Under the pieces are notes generated by a model. The model searched no databases. It was not told where the DNA came from and saw nothing but the letters and a program-made list of their open reading frames with translations. Of a stretch of 64,000 bases of DNA, positions 47,636-62,064 are shown one piece after another (position 1 is the first letter of the stretch; each line of letters opens with the position of its first letter). A program made the position numbers and the translations under genes. This DNA is from Chrysomallon squamiferum. Its lineage: Eukaryota; Mollusca; Gastropoda; Neomphalida; Peltospiridae. The stretch covers positions 10,658,675 through 10,722,674 of the forward strand of contig CM022674.1 in NCBI GenBank assembly GCA_012295275.1, given 5' to 3'.

Positions 47636-48110
47636 GATGTAACGTTTTGTGTCAGAACTTGCAGATTCAGATCATAGCCGGCAGTCAGCAGTCATCTCCT
47701 TGTGTCACAATCCACTGTGATCCAGCTGTTGTCACAATCCACTGTGTTCTTGTCCTCAGTGACAATCTGCACACACAGCAAATACAAAAAGCTCACAGCT
47801 ACCTCTGTTATGTCAGCATGCCCTGTTTGTCAGCAGATCATCTGCCTCGAGTGATATACAACATACCCAGGTGTCTATGCATAGTACATCTACCCTCACA
47901 CGCCACTATCAGTTATATGTGACAGTCTGTAAGTTGTCTGTGGTCACTCTACTCATATATCACATGGCCATCAAACAACCTGCTTTCTTACAACACCTAT
48001 GCTGAGTAAAAGCATTTATCCGATTGGTTGACACTGAATACAGCCTGTTCTGATTGGCTACATCTGTATGTGAGAGAGAGACGCGAGCCTGTGTACATAA
48101 TGACAAGAAG
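47636..48110 (-). promoter_or_regulatory. Candidate promoter of kazrin exon 1a with two CCAAT boxes
   Basis: On the minus strand, AACCAATCGG (48021-48030) and AGCCAATCAG (48051-48060) lie about 390-420 bp upstream of the exon 1a ATG. The segment is less AT-rich than its surroundings. A 16-bp direct repeat (GTCACAATCCACTGTG on plus) occurs at about 47703 and 47730 in the presumed 5' UTR. No TATA box was identified. Confidence 0.4.
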
Positions 48111-48841
48111 TGGAATATGACAAAGATAATTCATATTCAGTGCATAGCCACACACAACAGGTATTGATTTTCCTCTCTCTCCGACAAAGGCAGCGTATTT
48201 ACTTGTTCAGTTCTTTGTGATTTAACACATTTTTCACTTGAATACGCTGCATCCCATGTATTTAGAATCTGACCAAGCAGCACTCAACTCTGCTGTTCAA
48301 ATGTATCACCTTAGAGTAGCCTGTTGCTGACTGAGAAAACATATTTAAAAGAATGACAAAATTAATAAATCAAAGAAAAATAACCAAGACTATTTGTCAG
48401 TAATAATATTAATGAAATCTGTATCTGTGTTCTGTTTGTAAATATGTTTAAAATTCTGAAATACTCTGATGTTTGATTCTTTTCTATGTCAAAAAAAATA
48501 ATAAAAATAAAATTTAAATGACAATCTGCAACTCGTTGTTGATTGTTGTCTATCAACTCAGTCTAAAAACTCATTTGCGTTAGTCAAAGTAAAATGTCAC
48601 ACTGTCCTCAACATTAACAAATACAGAATATAAAGAAAATTTCCAAAATCCAAATAATATAAGGATATGTCTTAAATTAAGGATTCCGGAAGTTGCTGAG
48701 AAAACAACTTAAGTACATACAGTCATAATTAAATCTCATTAAAATAAAACTAAATTTCTGCATCTGAAAGATAGTCCATAAAATATATACTCCAAATTTA
48801 TAACTATGCAAACTATTAGATAGACACACATTTAACTGGTC

Positions 48842-48843
<2 letters not shown>

Positions 48844-48898
<55 letters not shown>
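48844..48898. repeat. TTTA tetranucleotide microsatellite
   Basis: About 13 perfect copies of ATTT. Confidence 0.95.
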
Positions 48899-48899
<1 letters not shown>

Positions 48900-51800
48900 A
48901 AGGTATTAAAAAAATAAAGCTAATTTCAACCAGGATATGATGTTAAACTCAATGTTGTCAACCTCAGTCTCTATGACAACCAGGTATGAGTCAGGTGAGT
49001 ATCAACAAGCATCTATTAAACCTGCTTCAAACATCAAACATCGGCTTTGACATTGAAAATGCTGATGACAAACACAGGAGAAGAAATATTTGTGAACTTC
49101 AGTAAACACATTTTACTGTTTTTTTGTGAAGTCAGGTAAACACATTTTACTGTTTTTGTGAATTTAGACAAACAAATTCTACTGTCTCTGATGTCAACAC
49201 ACACACAGACTTAGCCAGCTCAGTCTGCAGACAAAACCACCAAGATGAGACTTTCATTCAATATTAGATCACCTCATAAAACAAATATTTGCATAATGTC
49301 AGCCTGATGTTTATTCATTGGCTGTCAGCTAGCCAATCAGTGTGTAGTTGTTACTCATGCCACAATAGAACAATTTCACATGTCAATTAAGGTCATGTTT
49401 ATTCAGTAGATAATTATAATTTCTTTTACATGAGCCAAGAAGTTAATCTTCAGTGTGCAGATTAAAGCTTTTTAAAAATACTGACTTTAAATCTTTTATA
49501 AATTAATTAATTATTCAAACAGGAACATTGTACATTCAGTTTGTTTTTGTTAGCTTATCACACTTTTAATCATTAAAAAAAAAAAAATTAGTATTATTAT
49601 TAATTTTAATTTTCATTATCTATCATCTCACTTCCCAAAGACACTTTTATTTATGTACTTTATTTATACTAATTTCTATATTACATTAAATTATAAAGAA
49701 TTAATCAGTTATTAAAATATAATTTTATTTTTTTTACATTAAATTATAGCAGATTTTTAAATGTTATGTATACTATTCTTTTTTCTTTATATTATATTAA
49801 ATAACATTGTACTTGTATTATAATATTAATTATTATTACATTTTTACATTACAAAACATTGTTCTTGTATTATAATAGTAATTATCACATTTTATTCCTG
49901 GTTCAGATGAACTAAATCTAATTATTGCTGTCACTGGTTGAGTAGTTGTATTCTCTTTTGTCTGCTGTTGGTGACTGTGATTAATACCTGTGAACACCTG
50001 TCAACACTGAATATATACAAAACAATCAGCAATAAAACTTCAGTATCAGTTTACACCTCATCCTGGACACATCCATTATTACATTTAAAAAACAAAAAAC
50101 AAAAACAATTCTACAGTCATGGTGGAAATCACTGAATACAAAAATTAATTGTTTTGACTTACAGTGGGAGTCAGTTTTGTTACAATGAAAAATATTTTCA
50201 GAATGTGAAAGAATAATAATAATAATAATAAATAAATAAATAAATAAAAAAAGAAATAAAGAAAAGAAAAAATGGTGGCAGATAGTGAGAGCACTTGACA
50301 CAGGATGACCTCATAAATGATGTCATCAAATGAAAATGAGTATTACCTATTACAATCTGAGAGAGTTATGGAGAAGGGGATATGATGTTTTGAAAAATGT
50401 ATTTGATACAATACGTTTGTCTCTTTCTGTTTTGATAAATCATTCATGGAGCACTGTTTAGAATTGGAAATGGCCCAGTGACTGCATCAAGAAACATTGA
50501 TCCTAACATTTGTTACTATTTTGTTGCTGCTTACATTATCACGATCTGGTTTTTGGTATCTTTATCATGGGTATAAAACATTTAACTCTTCTCAAAGAGC
50601 TTGAACTGAAAATGAAGTAAATCTACACCCATCTTTGAAGTCATCTCAATTTAATATTAAATTGTAAAATTAAACTCATTTCAAATCAGTTTAATAAATA
50701 CCATAAACAGTAATATTATTAGTTAACAAACTTAAAATAAAACAATAAAAAAAAACTTTTTTTTTTTTTTTTTTTTTTTTTGTCCAAATGATGGTTATTG
50801 TATTTACAAACTAGTTCAAATAAACCAGTAAGACAAGTTAAAAACTCGTTCATCAAAAGAGTTTGCAGTTTATCATCTCAAACTAGCCAGTAGCTGCCTA
50901 CATGAACTGTGTATGAAGTTTTTATAATGAAGTTATTTACAATAATGTCAGCACAATGAAGTTATTTACAACAAAGTTAGCACAGTGAAGTTTTTACTCT
51001 GAAGTTACTCAAGTAAAATGAAGTCTGATAAAGGTATTTAAGTAGCACAAAACTCTGTGCTTGAGATGTGCTAATGTTAACTATCAGTCTAAACTGTTTT
51101 TCCTATTCTACCCAGGTTTCTCCAATTCTGGAAACAAATTAACATGGTGGTAACAGAAGAAGTAAAAATGAATACAATTAATAAATGAATGATTGCTGTA
51201 TGAAACAATGATTGGTCATCATTCTAAAGTGAAAATAATAAACTCAGTGATTAAATATATCAGAGTAACAAGCTGATAAATCATATTTTAAAATTACACA
51301 TATTAAAATATTTCACAGATATATGTATGACAAAAGTGAAGATATTTGCAAAATCTAAGGTGTTATCTGACAGAAATATTGTCAAATAGAATTGTAAAAA
51401 TCACCATACATCCATTTTAAATAAATTATCACTTGTCAAAAATAAGTATTACAGTTTCACTAGCGGTTAAGATTTGATACAATTAAACACCAGAATTTAA
51501 AATATTAACTCAGTTATATTCAATCAACAGATTTTTAAATTCATAAATAAATAATTAATACAAAAATGAATTATTTTAAATAAATTTAAAACTTAATTTC
51601 AAAATAAACATGAGACATGACTGAATACACGGTTAACATCAAAATATTGTCTGCTGTCCACGTTGTTTATAATTTATATTTCACAGACCAGCTACACTTT
51701 TTTTTTTTTTTTTTTAAAACTAGCTATAGCTCCCAGCATGACGAATTTAGATCAAGAAAATAAATCTTTAAAAAAGAAGTAAATTCATAGCTTGCAGCAG

Positions 51801-54233
51801 ACACTGAGGGCAAGGTCGCTGAAAGATTTTATATCTCTCAAACATGAAATTTCAGGATACATCAACAAAAGAAAGACATTCTTTTTACAGAAAGAATCCA
51901 TGAAATATGATAATGAGTATTTAAACATGCAAACTCTTTAAAATAAATTTAAAAATTATGCTGTTCTAGTATTTGATTTAGAAAAAAATATATTTTACCT
52001 CCTTTTTAAGAGAGGCCATAAAAATCCCATCATATCTGATTTCTTCAAAATTTGTATCTTTTAAAACAAGTTTAAAATAAATAAGTTTTATAATTTTATA
52101 TCTAAGCCTGTAGGATCATTTATTTCAAGAATAAAAATAATTTTATATTTTTCAAGTCAAAGAATGAAAATGTTTATCCAACCATTTAAGAGAGGAAATG
52201 ACAAAATATACAAAGATAAATAAAGTAAATATCATTTATATTTATCTTTTGAAAAACATCTGAGTAGTGAAGCTGCTTGAATTATAAACATCAACAATTT
52301 AATTTAAGAACAGGAAATAAATTTGTTATGCAATAATAAATTTTAAAAAATTCAAACTTAAAAAAAAATGGTAACTTTTGGAATTATAAATTGTGATTTT
52401 ATAATTTTATTAGTAAATAAAATAGAAACATTTTGAACATATTTTTACTTTCCAATAAAAACCCCACTGAAACAGGTAACTGAAAATAATTCTGAAATCT
52501 TTTAATGATTTTTGCTTTTTTGTTTTTATATTAAAATTATAATTTCTCTTGCTGAGATGCATATATTTTATATTTAAATTTACTAAAATACTGTTTCAAA
52601 TTTTCAAAAAATGATATGTAGTAAAGTATAAATTTATTAGAAATAAGTTATCAAACAAAAAAGAATATAAAAAAAGTAAGAAATATAAAAAATTAGTTCG
52701 GGACGGACAGATCAACTGACAGATGACTAAATGAACTGTGATATTTTTAAACACAGTCCATGTCCTCCCTGGAAGCACTTATCACTAATTAGTAACTGTA
52801 ATTAGAAACAGCAGTCAAAATAGTTAGAAAGGTAAATTCAAAAATAAAAATTTTCATGAATTTGTGACAACTGAAAATTCTGTTCAGAATAAACTGCAGA
52901 AAAAAACAACAACAACAACAAAACAACAAAATACTGATAGAAAACACTATTATCACTCAGTTCTAACAGAAAGCCACAACAACCAAAACGTTAAATGAAG
53001 TTAAACTGTTTTAGAATTATTTAATTTTTAAACATATATTATAAGAATAATTTTTAAGTCATACTGACATTAAAAGTGACATTAAAAGTGTAAAATCATA
53101 TTTAAAATAAAAGTTTCAAACTCACAACATAAAACCAAACCTATAACAATAAAACACTTTATAATTCAAACAACTATAAACTCAAAAGCAATTATAAATC
53201 ATGTTTTCAAATAATCCTAACAGCTGATTTCAAACTAAAAATAATTTATAAATCATAGTTGTCACAGATTTGTCTACATGTTTATATCTGAATAATTTCA
53301 AAGAGACAAGTTTAAACACAGGTAAATGTTCATTACTACGCAATTAAATACTGCTACACCCACACCCCAGTGACACTGAGTAAAGCAGCTGAGCAGAACT
53401 CAACTTCCTAAGTAGCTGTTAAAATGGCTGCTCTAACCACAGGACAAATCAAATTGTTTATCTAACATTGCTGAAAATTATCTCAAGTGTCATCATAGGG
53501 TTTCTATAGAGATTAAAACCAGATTATTTACAACAAAACAGTGGATTTGCTGACACTAAATAATATGGTAATCTTGTCTCAGTAACATACCTGTTGTATC
53601 TAACAGGGTCAGGCAAATAAGTGTGTTATTGTACCAGTAACCTGAAAAGCCTCATATAATTTATTATTACAGAAATCACAAAGAGATATGTAATTTGATA
53701 TTTATAACAGAAAAGAAGTGTTATAACAGGTGTTTTTACAATTAATTAACACAGGTAATAATGTTAAGGTGAGTTGCAGAGTGTATGGGTTTAGTTGTTC
53801 ACTTTATTGTAAATGTCACATCAACCATTTTATTTCATGACATTGTGTGACAAAAAGATGTCATGAATGAAATAAATGTTATTGCTACATATACCTGGTT
53901 TTATTATAGACATGTAATCTCAACAATTAAAATTGTCTGTATGTGTGTTTGTGTGTGTGTGATTTAATATATATATACATACATATATATTTTACACACA
54001 CAACACACACAAACACATAAAAGAACAATATGATGTTATGAGAAGACTTTTTCATTATAAACAGAAATTGACCTTTTATAAATCATATCCTGCAGTCAAA
54101 AACAAACATACCAGGGATTGTGATAACCCACTTACGAGTCACTGGCAAGAACTGGAAACAGAGCAGTAATGACACCAGAGAGAATTGAACTTGACACCAA
54201 ACAAACCTCAGGCCAGTGATCTATACAAACTTC

Positions 54234-54506
54234 CTGATCTATGAATGGTTGTAAACTTTTTCAAATAATTAGTTCTACACATATTTCCTAACTGATCTAT
54301 GAATGGTTGTAAACTTTTTCAAATAATTAGTTCTACACATATTTCCTAACTGATCTATGAATGGTTGTAAACTTTTTCAAATAATTAGTTCTACACATAT
54401 TTCCTAACTGATCTATGAATGGTTGTAACCTTTTTCAAATAATTAGTTCTACACATATTTCCTAACCCAAAATGGTTGTAACCTTCATGAAATAATTAAT
54501 TTGTTT
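54234..54506 (+). repeat. 58-bp minisatellite, four copies plus a diverged fifth
   Basis: CTGATCTATGAATGGTTGTA, AACTTTTTCAAATAATTAGT and TCTACACATATTTCCTAA repeat exactly at 54234, 54292, 54350 and 54408; the unit from 54466 is eroded. A separate 38-bp duplication (TTCTTTAATTCAGGTA) lies at about 54595-54672. Confidence 0.95.
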
Positions 54507-55249
54507 TAAAGAAGAGAAAAAAAACACTACAAAAAAACACAAAAAAAGAAAGGAAACTCCCTCCCTCACCAAACACCCCCATTTGTTAGTTATTTTCTTT
54601 AATTCAGGTACAGTTATTATTCTTACCTTTTTCTTTAATTCAGGTATAGTTGTTATTCTTACCTTTTTCTTTGTAAGAGAGTTCACCTATATCAGCTATT
54701 AACACTGTTCAAACAAATTCAGAAACTTTTAATAAACTAGATCCTTAAACAAACAGATTCAGTTTTCTGGTATAAACCAAAAATAATATAGATTCATTCA
54801 GTTATAAAACATCCACATGAATCAACATTCAGAGATTCATTTAACACATTCTGTATTTAAACATCACTTATCACCGTAGTGACTAGGAAATCCTCATACA
54901 CCCTCTGTCACTTTCTTCTCATACACAGACTTGAAGTAGTACTGACATAAAACGAGGGTCACACCTGACCCAGTAAAGAACTCTTCTTGTTTTTCACATC
55001 TGACATCACATGTAAGAGTTGTTCTTTGAAAACAGGAGCACACTACTTGAACTGAACATCACCTCTGTTGCTGGTTTAAATCCTGTTTCTATTAAACTTG
55101 TAAACCTCCTGTTCAGAGACGGGTTGTCACGTTACATCTCAGTTTGCTATGTTTTAACCTGATATGTAGATGCACTTCAAGTTGAAGAGTTATTTACAAA
55201 ATTTCAAAATTAACAAAAATTTAAAAATACTTGTCTATCCAAATGTGCG

Positions 55250-55251
55250 TA

Positions 55252-55297
<46 letters not shown>

Positions 55298-55680
55298 GAA
55301 AATGACAGAATGATATATGTATTCAACAAGTGTGTTTATGAGTCTTTGTATGTATAAATATGTACACATCCATGCATAATCAGAGATGTGCTAAGCTATT
55401 TATTTTCTGATATTATTTGTAATAAAAACCACCATTACAGCATTAAAAAATGTGATAAGCACACACACACAAGAGTACAGAAACAAAAAACACACACACA
55501 CACACACGCACACATACACACACAAATAATCAAGATACATTAAACTAAAGTTATAATTTCATTATGCATGTGCAGGTATACTCAATTCTGTGCACACAAG
55601 CACCCACATGAATGCACACACATACAGACAAAGACACACCCACACACACACACAAACACACATATATACACATAATCATA
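55250..55680. repeat. TG and CA microsatellites
   Basis: TG run at 55256-55294; interrupted CA-rich stretches at about 55460-55525 and 55610-55665. Confidence 0.9.
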
Positions 55681-56554
55681 TTTGTACAGTTTTAAAGTTT
55701 CAGAAGTCTAAATGAAGTAGTTTACAGCATCAGAAAAGAAAGTCAATCTAAAAATAAAGATCAGAACTGTTTTTTAAATCACATATTTCAGCCATGTTGT
55801 TTGGCACATGAAGGTTTTACAACCACTTGCTAATTGTGAAACAACATTTGAGAATCCCTGGCGTGGAGAAGCAGGCATGTTTCCTATTAACCCCCCAGGA
55901 ACACTGCCTCACACACTGAAAACACACACTTGGGTTTTCTATAGAGCAGTAAATACAAGCAGACAGCACTTTCTGCTTCTTCCAATTACAGGTTAAAATA
56001 AATAATCAGAGAATAATTTATATAACTAATCAAGTATAATTGTATATGCGTAATGAAGAAGAAATGTCTATTTTGGTTACACCCCTTCATATCTTCATGT
56101 GTTAATGTTCAAGTAGTATAAGAATGTTTTAATATAATGTAACTACATGTGTATGAACTGCAGGATTATGTAAAAATAAGGTAATTGAAGTATAAGAAGG
56201 TCAAAAAATAAACTTCATATAAGTTGATATTTATTTCAAGTGTCATAACTCTATATCTAATTATTATTTCAAAAAAAAGTTTCATTTTTTATGTTGAATA
56301 CTACTATTACAGATGATTGAATCTGAACAAAAATGTTTTCTGTAATAAATTCATCATTGTTTAGTTCAAACCAATATTTCATAGATCCTTTCTTTAACCA
56401 GTAGATTAATAACGTCTAAGAAACTAACATTTACAAGTATACACATGCAGCAGACAAGGATAACAGTTTTATTTATATTTGAGGAATGTTGGCTATTTCT
56501 TTTATATCTACTTTGATCCTTGTATCAGACACTTACACACATATAACCTTTACT

Positions 56555-56573
56555 CACTCTCCTCCCTCTCTCC

Positions 56574-56614
<41 letters not shown>

Positions 56615-56800
56615 TCTCTCCCTCTCCCCCTCTCTCCCCCTCTCTCTCCCTCTCTCTCCCTCCCTCTCCCTCTCTCCCTCCCTCTCTCTCTCTCTCTCTC
56701 CCTCTCCCTCCCTCTCTCTCTCCCTCCCTCTCTCGCTCTCTCGCTCTCTCGCTATCTTTCTCTCTCACTCACTCTCTATCTCTCTCTCTCCCTCTGAATA
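56555..56800. repeat. CT/CCT polypyrimidine tract
   Basis: About 245 bp of CTCTCTCC-type sequence with very few purines, open in several frames as Ser/Leu/Pro or Arg/Glu; not coding. Long mirror-symmetric pyrimidine tracts of this kind can form triplex DNA. Confidence 0.95.
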
Positions 56801-57485
56801 GGATGCATATAAATACAATACACAAATCTAGACAACTCATTAAATATTTAGATTATAAAATTTCCTACAAATAATTCACTGTTTAAACTGACATATATAT
56901 ATATATATATATATTTGATAGATGCATATTTTCTGAAACATATAAAAGTGCTTAACCTAGCAGGTTATAGAGAAAAGGAACATTTACAAACAATTATAAA
57001 CATGTTTAACTCACACTGATATCCTACAGCAACTCACCACCAGTTAAAAACTCACATCAGCTCTCCACACCTCATCTAATAAACCTGACAGTGGACAAAA
57101 ACTGGATTAACTGGATTAAGCTAAAGAAATCAGCTTTTGTACTATGAAATTATCAGCAGCTATTTTCACTTTATCATCAAAATCAGTTGGTCAGTGGACC
57201 AAAACCGGTGGTGACATTTTTATGCTGTGTTCTGTGAAGCGTGTCTATTGTTTGAAAAATAACCTGTGAAACATTAACTTCAAATAGACATGTCAATTAC
57301 TCAATTTAAAAGTCTCCGTTATAAGCTGCACACAAAAAAAAAAAAAAGTGGAAAGAGGAGAAAGGAATGTGATGGACAAAAGCAGCTTCCACACAGAAAA
57401 TACCTTATCTTTGAGAGAGAGTGATTTAGCATTTTTAAAATGACAACAGCATGATGTTTAGTTCTTTTATATAGATTCCTAAAAT

Positions 57486-57550
<65 letters not shown>
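57486..57550. repeat. CA microsatellite
   Basis: About 60 bp of uninterrupted CA. Confidence 0.95.
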
Positions 57551-57553
<3 letters not shown>

Positions 57554-57671
57554 TACAAACACAATTAAGAATATAGTACAGTAGAATGACACCAAAACAT
57601 ATGTTAAAAATGTATAGAACTGCTTTAGTGTTTTATTTGTTACAATTAAGTAAATAACATTAATATAGTTG

Positions 57672-57760
57672 TTTGATATCGGCAGTGCAGGGATTTGATC
57701 CTAGAACCATACAGGAAAAAGTTCAGTGACTCTGCCACATCACTGCAAGTGCTGACGTTT
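57672..57760 (-). mobile_element. Possible tRNA-derived SINE remnant
   Basis: On the minus strand, TGGCAGAGTCACTGAAC (A-box-like) precedes GGATCAAATCC (B-box-like) by about 36 bp, the spacing found in tRNA promoters. The rest does not fold as a convincing tRNA, so a degraded SINE head or tRNA pseudogene is the best guess. No tail or target duplication was identified. Confidence 0.35.
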
Positions 57761-58137
57761 GACTGCTGACATTTAAATGATACAGATTCTAAAATAACCG
57801 AAGTAAGTCGTTTTTTATCCGTTTAAAACAGATGGCACAAATAGACCATTTAGATGAGGAAAAAAAACAACTTGAATCTTATAATCAAAGCTACTAGTGC
57901 AGTAGGGTATTAGGCCTATCTGTCTGATAAGATCTCAAATTAGTGAACCTTCTCTGATGTACACTTATCTATGTGGGTTGGAAGAGGAGAGCATCCTGCA
58001 GCAGAGATAAGCTAATTTCTGTGTTTGATGGTTAGTTACTCACCGGTGTGGAATAGTTCACGCAATCACGGTGAAGCAGTGCACATACAAAAAACAGCTA
58101 CAAGTTAATGTGTTAATGACAGCAGTTTATTTTCAGT

Positions 58138-58300
58138 ACGCTTACTACTACTACTACTGTATCTACTACAGTCACTATTCATACTGCAACTGCTGCTACT
58201 ACTATGATTATTAGTACCTGCTACTACAGTTGATTATTACTGTTACTACAATTTACAACTACCACTACTCTTACAATAACAACTGCCATTACAACCACAT
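58138..58300. repeat. Imperfect ACT trinucleotide region
   Basis: CTACTACTACT, TGCTGCTACTACT and CTACTACAGT stretches separated by unique sequence. Confidence 0.75.
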
Positions 58301-58389
58301 TATAATTTAAAGAATATATAAATTCTAAACGCTTTCTTTACATCAAAAACATCTTTATAATATAGACATAATAGTATTTGTCACTATAT

Positions 58390-58640
58390 CTTGATCTTTA
58401 TCATTATCTCTGTCTCAATCTCTGTCCCAATCTCTCTGTCTCAATATCTTTGTTTCAATCTCTGTCTCAATATCTTTGTTTCAATCTCTGTCTCAATATC
58501 TTTGTCTCAATCTCTCTGTCTCAATCTCTCTGTGTCTCAATCTCTGTCTCAATCTCTGTGTCTCAATCTCTGTGTCTCAATCTCTGTGTCTCAATCTCTG
58601 TGTCTCAATCTCTCTGTCTCTATTTCTTCAGATCTCAGTA
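58390..58640 (+). repeat. TCTCAATCTCTG tandem repeat
   Basis: About 16 copies of 12-18-bp units (TCTCAATCTCTGTG, TCTCAATATCTTTGT); open in all three plus frames as Ser/Leu/Val repeats, hence the artefactual ORFs of 102-141 codons. Confidence 0.9.
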
Positions 58641-59499
58641 TCTCTGTTCTCTATTTTCCTCACTCATTCATTTCTTCTCTCTCACACACGTCCTCCTAAA
58701 CGTAACAATCTTTACAACCATAAAAAACATACCAAACAAAATCAAAATCAAAAAGAACATCACAGACCCCAAGACCTCTACAGTACATCCCAAGGTGATG
58801 TAGTAAAATACACAACAATAGAACGTCTTATTTAGTTTGTTGTATAAATAAAGTCAGGTGTTTATTGTCCTGAAAATAACCAGCTGGGAATTTCAATGAC
58901 TTTTCAGCTTTCAATATAAAATGAAAACCAGCATGAAAATTAAGGATCAATGCTTCTTTTTTTCCATCACAGTTGATGAAGCATGTAGGGACTAAAAAAA
59001 ACCATTTTGACGGGGAGGAAACATTCAGTGTTTGGTTAGTTTTACTTCAGGTGGAATGAACCTCATCAGATTCTCCTCTCAAGTGAATTGAATGTTTACA
59101 CATACACTTATCAAACTGAGTCTTCAAAAACGTCTCGGAAGACCGGATAAACCAGCCCTAGTATTTAAGTATGTCTAAGCAGGATCAAAACTGAATGGAT
59201 AAGTTTTTGTTTGGTTTACTTTACGAGTAGAGTGATGCATTGTGGGATAGTCAAAACATCATCTTTGAATATAGAGTTTTACAGCTTTTGGTATAATAAA
59301 ATAGATAATTTGGTATGGTTTGATAATAAATAATAAATAGTGGCCTTGATATCACAAAAAACACTAAATAAGACCTTAAGATGAGTTTTAGAAAATTCTA
59401 GATATAGAATTGTTGTAGCCACAAACTGAGTTATAATGCATTCAGGAAAAATATAGTTCATACATCTTTGTATTTGAAACAATCCAACTCTGTGATAGA

Positions 59500-59790
59500 T
59501 AGAATGGAGGATGGATGGAAGAATGGATGAAAGTAGGGAAGTATGAATAGACGGATGGAAGGGTAGATAGATGGATAGATAAAGTAATGGATGGATGTTG
59601 GAAGGATGTTTTGATAGTTGGATAAATAAATAAATAGATGATTGGGTAAAAGGATGGATGGATGGATGGATGGATGATGGATGGATGGATGGATGGATGG
59701 ATGGATGAATGGATGAATGAATAAATAAGCAATGAATGGATGGGTGGAGAAAAGGATGGAACAACTGAGATATGGATGAATGAAGCAGAG
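59500..59790. repeat. GGAT/GGAA tetranucleotide tract
   Basis: Imperfect GGATGGAT repeats, purest at 59650-59720. Its opposite strand reads His/Pro/Ser/Ile repeats over 161 codons, not a gene. Confidence 0.95.
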
Positions 59791-60517
59791 AAATATGTGG
59801 GTGGACAAAGGGGTTAACCAGTATTAAAATAGATCATTGTAGGAACTATGTGAAATGTAAACACATGGGTCAGTGGATGAATACAGGATGGGGGGGACAG
59901 AATCATACATAAAGAACACAATAATTTTATTTAACAACAGTGTTTATTTGATTAGACCATTTCTTTTCAAAGAAAATGAAAAACATGGTTAGACACAGAC
60001 AGAAAAGAACATTTTGTGAACATTTATAAAACTTACAAATGAAACATGTCTGAAGCCATGGCAACATTCCAATAATTTTTCTTATCTCTTTAGTATTTCA
60101 TGTGAAGATCTTTATTAAAGAGAAACAACTCTGACAAAAAATATGGATGCCCCACCGAGCAGGTGGATCTGGTATTTAAAAAATGTCTGGCAGCAGACAT
60201 GTTTTCTAATAGAGGGAAGTGATTTGCAGCTTTTTAAATAAACTTTTACATAAAAATATATAAAATAAGATGCTTGAAATATTTTAATCAAACTTAATAT
60301 CAACTGTAATTGTTTTATACTTAAAAGAAAATAGAAAATGAATTTACAGAGCTAACCATATATTAGATAGAACAAGTTTACATAAACTAACAGTGACATG
60401 ACCCCAGAATTTTGTTTTAACAGTAAATAAACAGTTGTTTAATGCAACACTGTATGTTTCTGTTTGTTTGTTTGTATAGGAGTATGGGGTTTGTGTGTAT
60501 GTACATTTTTAAAATCC

Positions 60518-60556
<39 letters not shown>

Positions 60557-60823
60557 TTTTCAAATTAACTGTAATTAACTGTATTTATTAAAATTGAATA
60601 ATTCATGAGATCATTGTTATTATTATTATTATTATTACTATTATTATTATTATTATTACTATTACTATTACTATTGTTATTATTATTATTATTATTACTA
60701 TTATTATTATTATTATTATTATTACTATTACTATTGTTATTATTATTATTACTATTACTATTATTATTATTACTATTACTATTACTACTATTGTTATTAT
60801 TATTATTACTATTACTATTACTA

Positions 60824-60862
<39 letters not shown>

Positions 60863-60876
60863 ATTATTATTATTCC
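60518..60876. repeat. TG run and long ATT/ACT tract
   Basis: TG at 60520-60554, then about 265 bp of ATT with higher-order ACTATTACTATT blocks at 60613-60876. The poly-Leu 102-codon ORF is an artefact. Confidence 0.95.
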
Positions 60877-61094
60877 AGATAATTATTGTCTTGTTATGAA
60901 GCCCCAGTGTTAAAGAATGATGTTAATCTCCCTCAGTTTGATCTTTGCAGTTAAAATAAACAAAAGTAAATTGAAGAATGTGTGTACTTTTGTATTATAA
61001 TAAGTCTAACAGTATAACTATGGAGCAATTGTTAGAACAGGAAATAAATATATTTGTTCATGGGACATTTCTGATGGTCAGGTAATAAACAGCC

Positions 61095-61386
61095 ACATAA
61101 ACACACACAAACATACATACATAAACACATATAAACACACACATATACACATTCACATACCCACTAAACACTCACACTTTCCACAAACATATACAGATAA
61201 ACACACACAAAAAATATATGTGTATATGTCTACATAATACATGTATTATCAACTTATAATTGTATACACACACACACACATACAAACACACACATACAAA
61301 CACACACACACACATACACACTCACACAAACAAACACATACACAAATACAAACATACAAACACACACACACACACACACACACACA
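61095..61386. repeat. CA-rich region with CA microsatellites
   Basis: Interrupted ACACAT repeats culminating in a pure CA run at about 61360-61385. Confidence 0.9.
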
Positions 61387-62064
61387 TTAAATAATTTATA
61401 ATTATTAATTTAATAATTATGCTCATAAGCCTGCTGTTAGTGTGTTGGGTACTCGTCAGATACCTATTAATCTTGTGTGGACACTTTGCAAAGTTTAACT
61501 GTACAGTAAGTGACAGTGACAAATGTTTAACATGGCTGATAAAATGATTCAAGGCAAACAGCCAAAATGTACATCATTTCCTTAACCAGCACATTTTCAA
61601 CTACTTCTCTTTAACAACTCTTTAAATCTGTGTAACCTTTTTCAAATTCTCTTTAAAATAAAATTTAAATAAATTATTTCATAACTGAATAATGAGAAGA
61701 GAAGACTATAAAACCCATTATAAAATCATAACAAAGATTGACAAAGATTATTTAAAATAAAATAAAATAAAAATAAAATAATTTGCATCTGAATAGTAAG
61801 AATAATTTCATATTTATACCATAATAAAGAATATCCTGAAAGGGCTTATAAAGAATAATAATAAAAAAATTATTTTCTTTGTATGAATTGATATTTACAT
61901 ATGTCTAGTCTAATAGTTATTAGCTACAGTGTTATTTGTATATAGTGTGAGCCTTGCTGCCATGCAGCCAAACAGATAGGTTTATTTACTACTTTACAAC
62001 ATTCTGAATGTATAGTATAAAAGCATGGCATTCACAAAAATAAAAAATAAAAGTATTGTACTTT

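Noticed and set aside
55840-55865. hAT-type transposon end (CAGGGATTCTCAAATG on the minus strand)
   Set aside because: Resembles a hAT terminal repeat, but no partner end or 8-bp target duplication was found nearby.
55808-55996. 62-codon plus-strand ORF
   Set aside because: Mixed composition but no family, splice signals or neighbouring exons; likely chance in a less AT-rich patch.
56479-56874. 131-codon Ser/Leu/Pro ORF and Arg/Glu ORF opposite
   Set aside because: CT/CCT tract; composition is entirely repeat-driven.
58378-58835. Overlapping ORFs of 102-141 codons in three frames
   Set aside because: TCTCAATCTCTG repeat is stop-free in all plus frames.
59279-59808. 161-, 116- and 96-codon ORFs rich in Ser-Ile-His-Pro
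   Set aside because: Antisense of a GGAT tetranucleotide tract, open in several frames because the repeat lacks stops.
60605-60913. 102-codon poly-Leu ORF
   Set aside because: Pure ATT/ACT microsatellite read in one frame; no unique sequence.
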